Shown here: one piece after another, positions 30,689-41,082 of the stretch
How positions within the stretch are numbered: position 1 is the stretch's first letter
Layout: every line of letters starts with the position of its first letter
Origin: an uncultured Pelagibacteraceae bacterium
GTDB taxonomy: Bacteria > Pseudomonadota > Alphaproteobacteria > Pelagibacterales > Pelagibacteraceae
Assembly: GCA_902614975.1 (NCBI GenBank)
Contig: CACMND010000007.1
Location: forward strand, 1 to 64,000
Length of the DNA: 64,000 nucleotides
Reading direction: 5' to 3'
Notes under the pieces: generated by a model
What the model was told of the DNA's origin: nothing
Databases searched by the model: none
What the model saw: the letters and a program-made list of their open reading frames with translations, nothing else
Translations under genes and position numbers: made by a program

Positions 30689-31060
30689 ATGGAAGAAAAT
30701 TTCAATAAACATCTAGGTAATAAATTAAAACTTAGACGTTTGGCTTTAGGTTTAACTCAAACTAAAGTCGCAAAAGCGATAAATGTTACATTTCAACAAA
30801 TACAAAAATATGAAAAAGGAACAAATGGTGTAAGTTCGATTAGATTACTTCAACTATCTAACTATCTTAAAGTGCCAATAAACTATTTTTTTGAGGATTT
30901 TTCAGAATATTTAATAAATCTAGAAAAATCTAAAGAAGGTCACATGAATGTAAACTATAATTTTTTAGTAAAAGTTTATTCTGAACTTACTCAAGATCAA
31001 AAAATTAAGTTTACTAAAAACATACAGATCAACCAGGTAAATATTTCTAAAACAGGATAA
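30689..31060 (+). CDS. XRE-family HTH transcriptional regulator
   Basis: LKLRRLALGLTQTKVAKAINVTFQQIQKYEKGTNGVSS HTH. Confidence 0.88.
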   Translation: MEENFNKHLGNKLKLRRLALGLTQTKVAKAINVTFQQIQKYEKGTNGVSSIRLLQLSNYLKVPINYFFEDFSEYLINLEKSKEGHMNVNYNFLVKVYSELTQDQKIKFTKNIQINQVNISKTG

Positions 31061-31072
31061 CTAATTTTTAAT

Positions 31073-31148
31073 TGGCTCCTCGGGCAGGACTCGAACCTGC
31101 GACCAATTGATTAACAGTCAACTGCTCTACCAACTGAGCTACCGAGGA
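31073..31148 (-). tRNA. tRNA-Asn (anticodon GTT), CCA encoded
   Basis: Minus-strand cloverleaf TCCTCGG...CTGTTAATC...CCGAGGAGCCA. Confidence 0.95.
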
Positions 31149-31201
31149 ATGTAAAATCACAACTTACTTTTTTTTTATATTATCTCAACAAAAATAAATT
31201 G

Positions 31202-31275
31202 TGGAGGCAACGCCCGGAATCGAACCGGGATACAAGGATTTGCAATCCTCTGCGTAACCATTCCGCCACGTTGCC
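31202..31275 (-). tRNA. tRNA-Cys (anticodon GCA), CCA encoded
   Basis: Minus-strand cloverleaf GGCAACG...TTGCAAA...CGTTGCCTCCA. Confidence 0.95.
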
Positions 31276-31390
31276 ATGAATTAAATATTCAATGAGGACA
31301 TATATAATTAATTTTATAATTTAGTCTATAAATTAAACGGATAATTTCATTGTTGTTTATTAATATGATTAATTTATAAAATAATTATCC

Positions 31391-34018
31391 ATGAGTTCAG
31401 ACAAATATATTCATGAAAATGTTGAAAATAAGATTTATTCTTATTGGGAAGAGAAAAGTTTATTTAAACCTAAATCTAATAAGAAACAATTTTCTATAGT
31501 TATCCCACCACCAAATGTAACTGGTAGCCTTCATATGGGTCATGCATTAAATAATTCTATTCAAGATTTATTAACTCGTTACCATCGAATGAATAATTTT
31601 GAAACTTTATGGCAACCAGGAACTGACCATGCAGGTATTGCTACACAAGCATTAGTGGAAAAAAAACTTAAATCTGAGGGTATCGATAAAAATGATTTAG
31701 GGAGAGAAAAATTCATAGAAAAAGTTTGGGAGTGGAAAGGTCAATATGGGGACATAATAATTAATCAATTAAAAAAATTAGGCTGTTCATGTGACTGGTC
31801 TAGAAATGCTTTTACCATGGACGATAACCTATCAAAATCTGTATTAAAAGTTTTTGTTGAAATGTACAAAAATGGATTAATTTACAAATCAAAAAAATTA
31901 GTAAATTGGGACACTGTATTAAAAACAGCAATATCAGACTTAGAAGTAGACCAAAGAGAAGTTAATTCAAAGTTATACTACATCAATTATCCAATTGAGG
32001 GATCCGATAAATTTATAACAATTGCAACTACTAGACCGGAAACCATGTTAGGAGATACAGCGGTTGCAGTTAATCCATCAGATGAAAGATTTAAATCATT
32101 AGTAAATAAAAATGTAATAGTTCCAATAGTTGAAAGAAAAATAAAAATTATTGAAGATGATTATGCAGATCCTGAACAAGGTACTGGAGCTGTTAAAATT
32201 ACACCAGCACATGATTTTAATGATTATGAAGTAGGGGAGAGAAATAATTTGGAAGTCATAAATATTTTTACACCAGATGGTAAAATTAATGAAAATGCTC
32301 CCGATAATTATATTGGACTAGATAGATTTGAAGCGAGAAAAAGAATTTTAAAAGAACTTTCTGATAAAAACTTATTTGTTAAAGAAGAAAAAATTAAAAA
32401 TAAAGTTCCTTATGGCGATAGATCTAATTCTATAATTGAACCCTATTTAACGGAGCAATGGTTTGCAGATGCTAAGAAACTTTCAATAAAAGCAAAAGAA
32501 ATAGTAAATAATAAAACAACTAATTTTTTTCCTGTTAATTGGACAAAAACATATTTTCAATGGATGGATAATATAGAACCATGGTGTATTTCAAGACAGC
32601 TTTGGTGGGGTCATCAAATACCTGCATGGTATGGACCTGATGGAGAAATATTTGTAGATGAAACAGAAGAAGGTGCAAATAAATTAGCTAAAGAACATTA
32701 TAAAAAAGATGTTGAATTAATTAGAGATCCAGATGTTCTTGATACATGGTTTTCATCTGGTTTATGGCCTTTTGCAACTCTAGGATGGCCAGAAAAAAAT
32801 GAATATTTAGAAAAATTTTATCCAACTTCAGTATTGGTAACAGGATTTGATATCATTTTCTTTTGGGTTGCAAGAATGATTATGTTTGGAATGGAATTTC
32901 AAAACAAAGAACCTTTTAAAAATATTTATGTTCATGCATTAGTTAGAGATGAAAAAGGTCAAAAGATGTCAAAGTCTAAAGGCAATGTAATTGATCCATT
33001 AGAATTAATAGAAAAATATAGTGCTGATGCATTAAGATTTACACTTTTATCAATGGCATCTCCTGGACGTGATGTAAAATTATCAGAGGATAGAGTTAAA
33101 GGTTATAGAAATTTTTTAAACAAAATATGGAACGCTAATAACTTTCTTATTCAAAATGATTGTAAATTTGAAAACATTAAAACGCCTAATGATTTAAAAC
33201 TAAATATTAATAAATGGATTTTTGTTGAATTCACTAACACTAATGAAAAGATTAAAAAATCAATAGATAGTTATCGATTTGATGAGGCTGCAAGAATTGC
33301 ATATCAATTTGTATGGCATTCGTTCTGCGATTGGTATTTAGAATTATCTAAAACTGTTTTTTATTCAGAAAATAATGAAAATATTGAAGAAACAAGAAAT
33401 GTAGCTAGTTTCATATTTACTCAAATTCTAGTTATTTTACACCCATTCATACCTTTTCTAACCGAGGAAATATGGTTGAAAAATAAATTGGATAAGGAGG
33501 GAAAAGACTTTCTTATGTTAAAAAACTGGTCTGAAGCCATTTCTAATAAAGATAAAGACTCTGATGAAGTAAATGAAATAATTGAATTTGTTTCATCTAT
33601 AAGATCTTTTAAAAATGAAATAGAAATAAGCCCTGGATCATTTGTTAAAATACTAGTAAATAAAATAAATCCCGAAATTAAGAAATTTATTGAAAATAAC
33701 TCTAATACATTAAAAAAAATTGGTAGAATTAATGAATTTGTAACTGAAGATATTAAAAAACCTTCAGCAAACTTGGTCATTAAAGGTGAAATATTTAAAA
33801 TTTACTTTGATGAAGATGTAGATTTGTCAAAAATTAAAGAAACATTATTAAATAAAAAGAATAAAATTGAGAAGGAGATGGATAAAATAAATACAAGGCT
33901 AAATAATAAAAGTTTTATTGAAAGAGCTCCAAATGATATTGTTGAGCAAGAAAAGTCTAACTTTATTAATTTAGAAAAAGATGTTAATAAATTAAATTAT
34001 ACTTTAGAAAGTCTATAA
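31391..34018 (+). CDS. valS: Valyl-tRNA synthetase
   Basis: [24 protein letters not shown] motifs. Confidence 0.97.
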   Translation: MSSDKYIHENVENKIYSYWEEKSLFKPKSNKKQFSIVIPPPNVTGSLHMGHALNNSIQDLLTRYHRMNNFETLWQPGTDHAGIATQALVEKKLKSEGIDKNDLGREKFIEKVWEWKGQYGDIIINQLKKLGCSCDWSRNAFTMDDNLSKSVLKVFVEMYKNGLIYKSKKLVNWDTVLKTAISDLEVDQREVNSKLYYINYPIEGSDKFITIATTRPETMLGDTAVAVNPSDERFKSLVNKNVIVPIVERKIKIIEDDYADPEQGTGAVKITPAHDFNDYEVGERNNLEVINIFTPDGKINENAPDNYIGLDRFEARKRILKELSDKNLFVKEEKIKNKVPYGDRSNSIIEPYLTEQWFADAKKLSIKAKEIVNNKTTNFFPVNWTKTYFQWMDNIEPWCISRQLWWGHQIPAWYGPDGEIFVDETEEGANKLAKEHYKKDVELIRDPDVLDTWFSSGLWPFATLGWPEKNEYLEKFYPTSVLVTGFDIIFFWVARMIMFGMEFQNKEPFKNIYVHALVRDEKGQKMSKSKGNVIDPLELIEKYSADALRFTLLSMASPGRDVKLSEDRVKGYRNFLNKIWNANNFLIQNDCKFENIKTPNDLKLNINKWIFVEFTNTNEKIKKSIDSYRFDEAARIAYQFVWHSFCDWYLELSKTVFYSENNENIEETRNVASFIFTQILVILHPFIPFLTEEIWLKNKLDKEGKDFLMLKNWSEAISNKDKDSDEVNEIIEFVSSIRSFKNEIEISPGSFVKILVNKINPEIKKFIENNSNTLKKIGRINEFVTEDIKKPSANLVIKGEIFKIYFDEDVDLSKIKETLLNKKNKIEKEMDKINTRLNNKSFIERAPNDIVEQEKSNFINLEKDVNKLNYTLESL

Positions 34019-35736
34019 TGCGGAAATTTAATAAAAAAAAACTACCAAGTAGATATACAACTGTAGGTGCTGATAGAGCTCCACAAAGATCCTTTTATTA
34101 TGCAATGGATTTAACGGAAAAAGATGTAGCAAAACCCTTTGTTGGTGTTGTTTCAACTTGGAATGAGGCCGCTCCATGTAACATTAATTTGATGAAACAA
34201 GCTCAATTTGTAAAACAAGGTGTAAATTCATCAGGAGGAACACCTAGAGAATTTTGTACAATAACGGTTACTGATGGTATCGCTATGGGTCATGAAGGAA
34301 TGAAATCTTCATTGATTTCAAGAGATGTAATTGCAGACTCTACTGAATTGACTGTAAGAGGTCATTGTTATGATGCTTTAGTTGGTTTAGCTGGCTGTGA
34401 TAAATCTTTACCAGGTCTAATGATGTCTATGGTGAGATTAAATATTCCTAGTGTATTTATTTATGGAGGTTCAATACTGCCAGGAAGATTTGAAGGTAAA
34501 GATGTAACTGTCGTTGATGTTTTTGAAGGTGTTGGAAAATATACATCTAAAAAAATGACAGCTCATGCCCTTAGAAAATTAGAATTGAAAGCTTGCCCAA
34601 GTGCAGGTGCTTGTGGAGGTCAATTCACTGCAAATACAATGGCGTGTGTTTCAGAAGCAATTGGATTAGCTCTACCTTATTCAGCAGGAACTCCTGCACC
34701 TTATAAAGAAAGACATAAGTACGCAATTAATAGCGGTAAAGCGGTAATGAAACTTTTAGAAAAAAATATCAGACCAAGAGATATTGTTACAAGAAAAGCA
34801 TTAGAAAATGCTGCTACAGTTGTTGCTGCAACAGGAGGATCTACTAATGCAGGTTTACACTTACCAGCTATTGCAAATGAAATTGGAATTAAATTTGATT
34901 TAATGGATGTTGCAAAAATTTTTAAGAGAACTCCTTATCTTGCTGATTTAAAACCTGGTGGAAAATATGTTGCAAAAGATATGTGGGAAGCAGGTGGAGT
35001 TCCAATGCTTTTAAAAACTCTTTACGATGGTGGATATATTCATGGTGATTGTATGACCGTTACAGGAAAGACAATGAAAGAGAATTTAAAAAATGTGAAA
35101 TTTAATCCAAAACAAAAAGTAATGAGAAGTTATAAAAATCCAATTACACCAACTGGTGGGGTTGTTGGATTAAGAGGTAATTTAGCTCCGGAAGGTGGAA
35201 TTGTTAAAATTGCAGGTTTGAAAAAATTACAATTTACTGGAAGAGCAAGATGTTTTGACTCTGAGGAAAAAGCTTACAAAGCTGTAAAAGAAAGAAAATA
35301 CAAAGACGGCGATATAATTATAATTAGATATGAAGGTCCAAAAGGTGGTCCAGGAATGAGAGAAATGTTACAGACAACAGCTGCAATTTATGGACAAGGA
35401 AAAGGGGAGAAAGTAGCCCTTATAACAGACGGTAGGTTCTCTGGGGCTACAAGAGGCTTCTGTATCGGTCATGTGGGTCCTGAGGCCTCTATAGGCGGCC
35501 CAATAGCCCTTTTAAGGAACGGTGATGTAATTGATATAGATGCAAAAAAGGGGACTATTAACGTTAGATTAAGTAAAAAAGAGCTTAGTTTGAGAAAAAA
35601 GAAATGGAAGCAAAGAAAAATGAATTTTGGAAACGGAACTCTTTGGAAGTATGCTCAAACTGTTGGACCAGCTTATTTAGGTGCACCCACTCATCCAGGT
35701 GGTAAAAACGAGGTTAAAACTTACGCAGATATTTGA
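34018..35736 (+). CDS. ilvD: Dihydroxy-acid dehydratase
   Basis: [43 protein letters not shown]. Confidence 0.96.
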   Translation: MRKFNKKKLPSRYTTVGADRAPQRSFYYAMDLTEKDVAKPFVGVVSTWNEAAPCNINLMKQAQFVKQGVNSSGGTPREFCTITVTDGIAMGHEGMKSSLISRDVIADSTELTVRGHCYDALVGLAGCDKSLPGLMMSMVRLNIPSVFIYGGSILPGRFEGKDVTVVDVFEGVGKYTSKKMTAHALRKLELKACPSAGACGGQFTANTMACVSEAIGLALPYSAGTPAPYKERHKYAINSGKAVMKLLEKNIRPRDIVTRKALENAATVVAATGGSTNAGLHLPAIANEIGIKFDLMDVAKIFKRTPYLADLKPGGKYVAKDMWEAGGVPMLLKTLYDGGYIHGDCMTVTGKTMKENLKNVKFNPKQKVMRSYKNPITPTGGVVGLRGNLAPEGGIVKIAGLKKLQFTGRARCFDSEEKAYKAVKERKYKDGDIIIIRYEGPKGGPGMREMLQTTAAIYGQGKGEKVALITDGRFSGATRGFCIGHVGPEASIGGPIALLRNGDVIDIDAKKGTINVRLSKKELSLRKKKWKQRKMNFGNGTLWKYAQTVGPAYLGAPTHPGGKNEVKTYADI

Positions 35737-36938
35737 TGAAAATTAGACCTGTAATACTTTGTGGTGGTGCAGGGACACGACTTTGGCCCAATTTAAAAAA
35801 TACTCAAGCAAAACAATTTATTGATTTTGGTGGTTGGACTTTATTACAAAAAGCTTTTGAACGAATAAATAATAATTCTTACGATTTCCCAATTATCAGT
35901 ACAAATCTTAAATATTTAAAAGATGTTAAGAAAACATTAAAAAAATCAAAAATAAAAAAATATAAAATAATATTAGAACCAGCAAAAAAAAATACAGCAC
36001 CAGCTATTTTAGTAAGTGTTTTAATTAAAGATATTCCAACTGATCAACCAATAATGTTTTTTACCTCAGACCATTTGATTGAAAATCCAAGTATTTTAAC
36101 AAGAGCAATAAAAAATAATGTTAAAAATTTAAGTGATGAAAATATATTTATATTTGGGATTAAACCTACAAGACCATCTAATGAGTACGGATATCTTAAA
36201 ACAAAAAGTATAAATAAGTTAAATAAAGTAACTAAATTTATTGAAAAACCAACAGAGCAAAAAGCCAAAAAGATAATCAGATCTGGAGGCTATTGGAATT
36301 CTGGTATGTTTTACTTAAAAAAATCATCAATAATTAATAACTTTAAAAAATATCAGCCTAGCATTTATAAAGCATGTCTAAAATCTTTAGAAAAATCTAA
36401 GGTTAGAAATAATACATATTTTTTGAATAAAAAATTCTTTGATAAATGTAAGGAAATTTCTTTTGATTATGCAATTCTTGAAAAATCAAAGAATATAAAT
36501 GCAATAAAACTTAGTATTCCATGGTCAGATCTTGGAAATTGGTTTGAAATATCAAAAATATATAAAAAAAACAAAAACAAATACTTTAAGAAAAAAAATG
36601 TTTTTCATAGACCATGGGGCAGATATACCAATCTATATGAAGGTAAAAACTTTCTAGTGAAGGAATTAGTAGTTAATTCTAAGTCTAAATTAAGCTTGCA
36701 AAAGCATTTTCATCGATCTGAATATTGGACCATTACCGATGGAAAACCTCTAATTACATTAAACAAGAAAAATTTCTTTAAAATACCCGGAGAAAAAATA
36801 TTCATACCAAGAGAAGCAATTCATCGAATAGAAAATAAATTTAAGAAAAAAGTAAAAATTATTGAAATACAAACTGGACCTATTTTAAAAGAGACAGATA
36901 TAGTTAGATATCAAGATATTTACGGTAGAGTTAATTAA
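35736..36938 (+). CDS. Mannose-1-phosphate guanylyltransferase / mannose-6-phosphate isomerase-like
   Basis: LCGGAGTRLWP N-terminus, C-terminal cupin HRPWGRYTNLYEG...HFHRSEYW; ATG at 35736 overlaps ilvD stop. Confidence 0.9.
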   Translation: MKIRPVILCGGAGTRLWPNLKNTQAKQFIDFGGWTLLQKAFERINNNSYDFPIISTNLKYLKDVKKTLKKSKIKKYKIILEPAKKNTAPAILVSVLIKDIPTDQPIMFFTSDHLIENPSILTRAIKNNVKNLSDENIFIFGIKPTRPSNEYGYLKTKSINKLNKVTKFIEKPTEQKAKKIIRSGGYWNSGMFYLKKSSIINNFKKYQPSIYKACLKSLEKSKVRNNTYFLNKKFFDKCKEISFDYAILEKSKNINAIKLSIPWSDLGNWFEISKIYKKNKNKYFKKKNVFHRPWGRYTNLYEGKNFLVKELVVNSKSKLSLQKHFHRSEYWTITDGKPLITLNKKNFFKIPGEKIFIPREAIHRIENKFKKKVKIIEIQTGPILKETDIVRYQDIYGRVN

Positions 36939-36946
36939 TACTCTTT

Positions 36947-37786
36947 ATGGATACATTGGTATTTTCTGTCGTTTTATTGGCAGCACTACTTCATGCCACT
37001 TGGAATGGCATGGTCAAAAAGCACTCGGATAAAGCAGTTGCTCTAGCAGGTATAATTTTAGGTCATATACCTTTTTCAATTGTTGCAATCATCTTGTTAC
37101 CCGCACCCTCAATAGAAAGTATACCTTATATCTTCGCAAGTATTGTTGTTCACATCGGCTATCAATGGTTCTTGCTCAAATCATATGAAATTGGAGATTT
37201 GACAAAAGTCTATCCTATAGCAAGAGGCACAGGCCCCTTATTTGTAACTGTAGTCTCAATTTTATTTTTAGGCGTTGTTTTAAATAAGTTTATTTTGATC
37301 TCTATTTTCTTAATATGTTTTGGTATTTTTTTTCTTGGTATTTCCGATTATAAAAACAGTAGCTTAAATGTAATTAAATTTTCTTTTACAACAGGTTTGT
37401 TTATTGGCTCATACTCACTCGTAGATGGATATGGAGCAAGAGTGAGTAATTCTGCAATATCTTTTGTCAGCTGGTCTTTCATATTAAACGCTATAATTTT
37501 CCCATTTATTCTTAGTTTAAGAGGTCAAAAGGATATTATTAAAAGGGTTTATAGAGAGGGTAAAATGATATTTTTTTACGGTGTAACATTATCATATGCT
37601 AGTTATGCCTTGGCTGTATGGGCATTTACAAAAGCTCCAATACCCGTTGTTACATCTTTAAGAGAAACAAGTATTTTATTATCAATATTTATTGGATATT
37701 TTTTATTAAAAGAAAGTATCAATTTAAAAAAAATCATATCAATTTTATTTATTTTAATAGGTGTGATTGGGATTAAATTATTTTAA
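36947..37786 (+). CDS. EamA/DMT-family transporter
   Basis: About 10 predicted TM helices; LAALLHATWNGMVKKHSDK. Confidence 0.85.
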   Translation: MDTLVFSVVLLAALLHATWNGMVKKHSDKAVALAGIILGHIPFSIVAIILLPAPSIESIPYIFASIVVHIGYQWFLLKSYEIGDLTKVYPIARGTGPLFVTVVSILFLGVVLNKFILISIFLICFGIFFLGISDYKNSSLNVIKFSFTTGLFIGSYSLVDGYGARVSNSAISFVSWSFILNAIIFPFILSLRGQKDIIKRVYREGKMIFFYGVTLSYASYALAVWAFTKAPIPVVTSLRETSILLSIFIGYFLLKESINLKKIISILFILIGVIGIKLF

Positions 37787-37791
37787 TTAAA

Positions 37792-37831
37792 TTGTAACAA
37801 TCTATAAATATTTTTGTCATTAAAGTTTATT
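37792..37831 (+). promoter_or_regulatory. Pho-box-like 11-bp-phased repeat array
   Basis: TTGTAAC-aatc-TATAAAT-attt-TTGTCAT-taaa-GTTTATT; half-sites at exact 11/22-bp phase. Confidence 0.4.
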
Positions 37832-37906
37832 AAAAATAATTAACAAAAATTTTAAATAATAAAACATCTTCATTTCCTCTTTGTTTAAAATTTTGTTGAT
37901 TAACTA

Positions 37907-37937
37907 CCTTCCCCTTTTTGTTATAAAAAAGGGGAGG
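37907..37937 (+). terminator. Strong hairpin (terminator-like) CCTTCCCCTTTTTGTTATAAAAAAGGGGAGG
   Basis: CCCCTTTTT/AAAAAGGGG stem plus flanking CCT/AGG. Confidence 0.7.
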
Positions 37938-37952
37938 AACAATTTTTATACA

Positions 37953-38162
37953 TTAATTATTTACAGACGCAGGACTCTCACTAGTTTTCTTTTTAGCTAA
38001 TTTTTTTGCTTTTTTTTCGGCAACTTTTTTTTCAATACCTGCAATTTTTATATTAATTTTAGCTAGTTTTTTTTCCTTTAAATTAATCTTATTTTTAAGT
38101 TTATCTATTGATTTGATAAACTTTTTTTTTCTTCTTTCATTTTTCTTTAACATCTTACCCAT
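37953..38162 (-). CDS. Small Lys-rich protein of unknown function, predicted coiled coil
   Basis: Full consensus SD AGGAGG 5 nt before the ATG at 38162; MGKMLKKNERRKKKFIKSIDKLKNK...; isolated on minus strand. Confidence 0.65.
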   Translation of the reverse strand: MGKMLKKNERRKKKFIKSIDKLKNKINLKEKKLAKINIKIAGIEKKVAEKKAKKLAKKKTSESPASVNN

Positions 38163-38246
38163 CATCACCTCCTATGAAAATTTAAATTATTATATTTAAT
38201 TTAAATTTCTAAGTAAAATAATTTGTCTAAAATTTTGTTATTAAAA

Positions 38247-39131
38247 TTATAGTAAAAAATTTACTTTTTTTTGTGAAAATTCAATATCAATCTTATTGTG
38301 ACATCCAAAATTATCTCCATCAACCTGAACGGGAATTTCAAAATTATTGCAATTAATTTGGATACTTTTTGAATAGGTGGTTATAACAGATTTGTTTCTT
38401 GATAAATCTCCATAAATAATTATCAAAATAATATAATACATTAATTTTAGCCTACTTAAATCTTTAAAAACATAAGTTATTAATCTATCATCAAAAATGT
38501 TTGACTTATTTATCTTATGATGACCAGCATAATATTTGGTATTAGAACTTAATACCCAATCAGCTTGATATTTTTGACCATCAAAGAAAACATCAAGTTT
38601 ATTATTTTTCATAAATAAAAAATGCTGAAACCCTTTTAAACCAAATATTATCTTACCAAGTATTTTTTTTATACGTGTATCAATAGAGTGAACAATTTTA
38701 GCATCCCAACCAATACCAGCCATTAAAAAAAAATAATTTTTATTTATTTTTATAAGATTAGATTGTTTATAATTATTTGATGTTAAAATATTACAAATAT
38801 CGTCTACTTTTTTATTTATCGATAACTCTGCTTGAAGTAAATTGGCTGTTCCAGCCGGTATGTACCCAATTGCAAATTTATCATTAAAATCAAAGTCATT
38901 TTTTATCAATTCATTGATAGCAAATGATACTGATCCATCTCCACCAGCAACTATCAATCTATCATAATTTTTATTTTTAAATTCCAAAAATATTTCTTTC
39001 GCCTCTTTTTCAGATTTGGTTTTGAAATAATCTACAGAGTTGTTAATTTTTAATTTTTCATAAATCTTATTTACAAATTTTATTTTTTTCCCTGTTGAAG
39101 AATTAAGGTTATAAATCAAACAATAATGCAT
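38247..39131 (-). CDS. Diacylglycerol/lipid kinase family protein (DAGKc)
   Basis: VAGGDGSVSFAINEL, GYIPAGTANLLQAEL catalytic motifs. Confidence 0.88.
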   Translation of the reverse strand: MHYCLIYNLNSSTGKKIKFVNKIYEKLKINNSVDYFKTKSEKEAKEIFLEFKNKNYDRLIVAGGDGSVSFAINELIKNDFDFNDKFAIGYIPAGTANLLQAELSINKKVDDICNILTSNNYKQSNLIKINKNYFFLMAGIGWDAKIVHSIDTRIKKILGKIIFGLKGFQHFLFMKNNKLDVFFDGQKYQADWVLSSNTKYYAGHHKINKSNIFDDRLITYVFKDLSRLKLMYYIILIIIYGDLSRNKSVITTYSKSIQINCNNFEIPVQVDGDNFGCHNKIDIEFSQKKVNFLL

Positions 39132-39162
39132 AATTTTTTCGTAACTAATTTTTAATAAATCT

Positions 39163-39180
39163 TTAACATTTCAATGACAT
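39163..39180 (-). promoter_or_regulatory. Candidate Pho box (minus strand ATGTCAT-TGAA-ATGTTAA)
   Basis: 7-4-7 direct repeat, oriented toward the lipid kinase gene. Confidence 0.5.
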
Positions 39181-39198
39181 AAGAATTAAATGATTCGA

Positions 39199-39216
39199 GT
39201 TACAGTTGTGTTACAA
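39199..39216 (-). promoter_or_regulatory. Pho box (minus strand TTGTAAC-ACAA-CTGTAAC)
   Basis: 7-4-7 direct repeat with half-sites close to the pstS box. Confidence 0.6.
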
Positions 39217-39230
39217 AATAGGTTTTTTTA

Positions 39231-40037
39231 ATGCCTCCGTTATTAAAATATAGGAGTATATTTATATCTGATGTGCATCTTGGCACCAAAGGTTGTCAAG
39301 CTAACAAGCTTTTAGAATTTTTTAAGAATTCAAGATCCGAGAACCTTTATTTAGTTGGAGATATAATCGATGTTTGGGCAATGCAAAAGAGTTTCTATTG
39401 GCCTCAAGAGCATAATGATGTCATACAAAAAATATTGAGAAAAGCCAGGCACGGGACAAAAGTATTTTACATAATTGGAAATCATGATGAGGTATTTAGA
39501 AAATTTATTCCAATGCATTTAGGTGATATTAAAATAATAAATAGAGTTATTCATGAAACGCAGTTAGGAAAAAAATATTTAGTTGTTCATGGTGATGCTT
39601 GGGACGGAGTAATGAAATATGCTAAATGGCTTTCTAAATTAGGAGCTATTGCCTATGAATTATTACTTAAAATTAATGTTATTATAAATTTTTTTAGAAA
39701 ATTGAGAGGTAAAGACTATTGGTCATTGGCAAAATTTTTAAAATATAAGGTAAAAAATGCTGTAAAATTTATAGGTGAATATGAAAACACACTTTCTTCA
39801 TATGCAAAAAGGAAAAAATTTGATGGAATAATTTGTGGACACATACATCATGCTGAAAATTTAAATCTTGATGGTGTTAATTATTTAAATTGTGGCGATT
39901 GGGTTGAGTCATGTACAGCCTTGGCAGAAAAATATGATGGAACTTTTGAGATAATTTATTGGGATAAAAAAAGAAACGAATATATTTCAGAAAATATTGA
40001 TAATAACAGGATCGGTTCATTCAAAAAAGCATCTTAA
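39231..40037 (+). CDS. plcP: PlcP-like metallophosphoesterase (UDP-2,3-diacylglucosamine hydrolase family)
   Basis: SDVHLGT, VGDIIDVWA, GNHDE, VHGDAWD, CGHIHHAE metallophosphoesterase motifs; adjacent Agt-like GT. Confidence 0.85.
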   Translation: MPPLLKYRSIFISDVHLGTKGCQANKLLEFFKNSRSENLYLVGDIIDVWAMQKSFYWPQEHNDVIQKILRKARHGTKVFYIIGNHDEVFRKFIPMHLGDIKIINRVIHETQLGKKYLVVHGDAWDGVMKYAKWLSKLGAIAYELLLKINVIINFFRKLRGKDYWSLAKFLKYKVKNAVKFIGEYENTLSSYAKRKKFDGIICGHIHHAENLNLDGVNYLNCGDWVESCTALAEKYDGTFEIIYWDKKRNEYISENIDNNRIGSFKKAS

Positions 40038-40040
40038 AGA

Positions 40041-41048
40041 ATGAAAATATTAATTGTTACCGATGCTTATTACCCTCAAGTTAATGGTGTTGTAAGAACT
40101 CTCCACGAAACTGGTGAAATTCTTAAATCACAAGGTCAAACTATTGAATATATTACTCCTCAACAATTTCTTACCGTGCCCATGCCAAAATATAATGAAA
40201 TTAGATTGTCCTTAAATGTTTGGCCCCGTGTAAGTAACTTAATTAAATCAATTAAACCTGATGCAATACATATTGCAACAGAAGGACCCTTAGGGTTTAT
40301 GGCACGAAGACATTGCATTAAAAATGGCTTAAAATTTACCACAAGTTTTCACACAAGATTTGATAAATACATGAAACTTTATATGCCTATCATTCCAGCT
40401 AAATGGTCAGAAAAATTTTTATGCAATTTTCATAATAAAGCTGAAAGAATTTTAGTAACAACAGAATCTATGCGTGAAGAATTAATTTCTTTAGGTATTG
40501 ATAAAAATAAAATGGTTACATGGACCAGAGGAGGTAATCATGGTGCATTTAAAAAACCCATTAAGAAAGACTTACCTTATAAAAGACCTATATGGATATA
40601 TGTTGGAAGAGTTGCTGTTGAAAAAAATATCAAAGCATTTTTAGATTTAGATCTTGAAGGTACTAAAATTATAATTGGTAAAGGTCCTGATTTAAACAAT
40701 TTAAAAAAAAAGTTTCCAAAAGACATTTTTTTAGGTGAGAAAACAAATGGAGAATTAGCTTCTCATTTTGCATCATCTGATGTTTTTGTATTTCCAAGTA
40801 AAACAGATACGTTTGGTATAGTTGTCTTAGAGTCTTTAAATTGTGGCACACCAGTCGCAGCTTACCCTGTACCGGGACCTAAAGATATATTAGGGGGTAC
40901 TAATATTGATACTTTAGATAATGATTTGAAAACCTCTGCTTTAAAAGCTTTGAAGGTAAGTCGTCAAGATTGTCTTGATTTTGCAAAAAAATATTCTTGG
41001 GAGGAAACGGCAAAAATATTTTTTGAAAATATTTCACCTAATAATTAA
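40041..41048 (+). CDS. agt: GT4 glycosyltransferase, Agt-like (glycolipid synthesis)
   Basis: MKILIVTDAYYPQVNGVVRTL, SFHTRFDKY, YVGRVAVEKN, FPSKTDTFGIVVLE motifs; pairs with plcP. Confidence 0.85.
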   Translation: MKILIVTDAYYPQVNGVVRTLHETGEILKSQGQTIEYITPQQFLTVPMPKYNEIRLSLNVWPRVSNLIKSIKPDAIHIATEGPLGFMARRHCIKNGLKFTTSFHTRFDKYMKLYMPIIPAKWSEKFLCNFHNKAERILVTTESMREELISLGIDKNKMVTWTRGGNHGAFKKPIKKDLPYKRPIWIYVGRVAVEKNIKAFLDLDLEGTKIIIGKGPDLNNLKKKFPKDIFLGEKTNGELASHFASSDVFVFPSKTDTFGIVVLESLNCGTPVAAYPVPGPKDILGGTNIDTLDNDLKTSALKALKVSRQDCLDFAKKYSWEETAKIFFENISPNN

Positions 41049-41082
41049 AGACAATATACATTACATTTGTTAAAACATATCC

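Noticed and set aside
38178-38208. Inverted repeat AAATTTAAATT...AATTTAAATTT upstream of the Lys-rich ORF
   Set aside because: Made only of A and T in a very AT-rich spacer; expected by chance often enough to give little weight without conservation
41049-41082. Pho-box-like sequence before phoR (minus strand TGTTTTAACAAATGTAA)
   Set aside because: TGT half-sites are 12 bp apart, not 11, and similarity is weak
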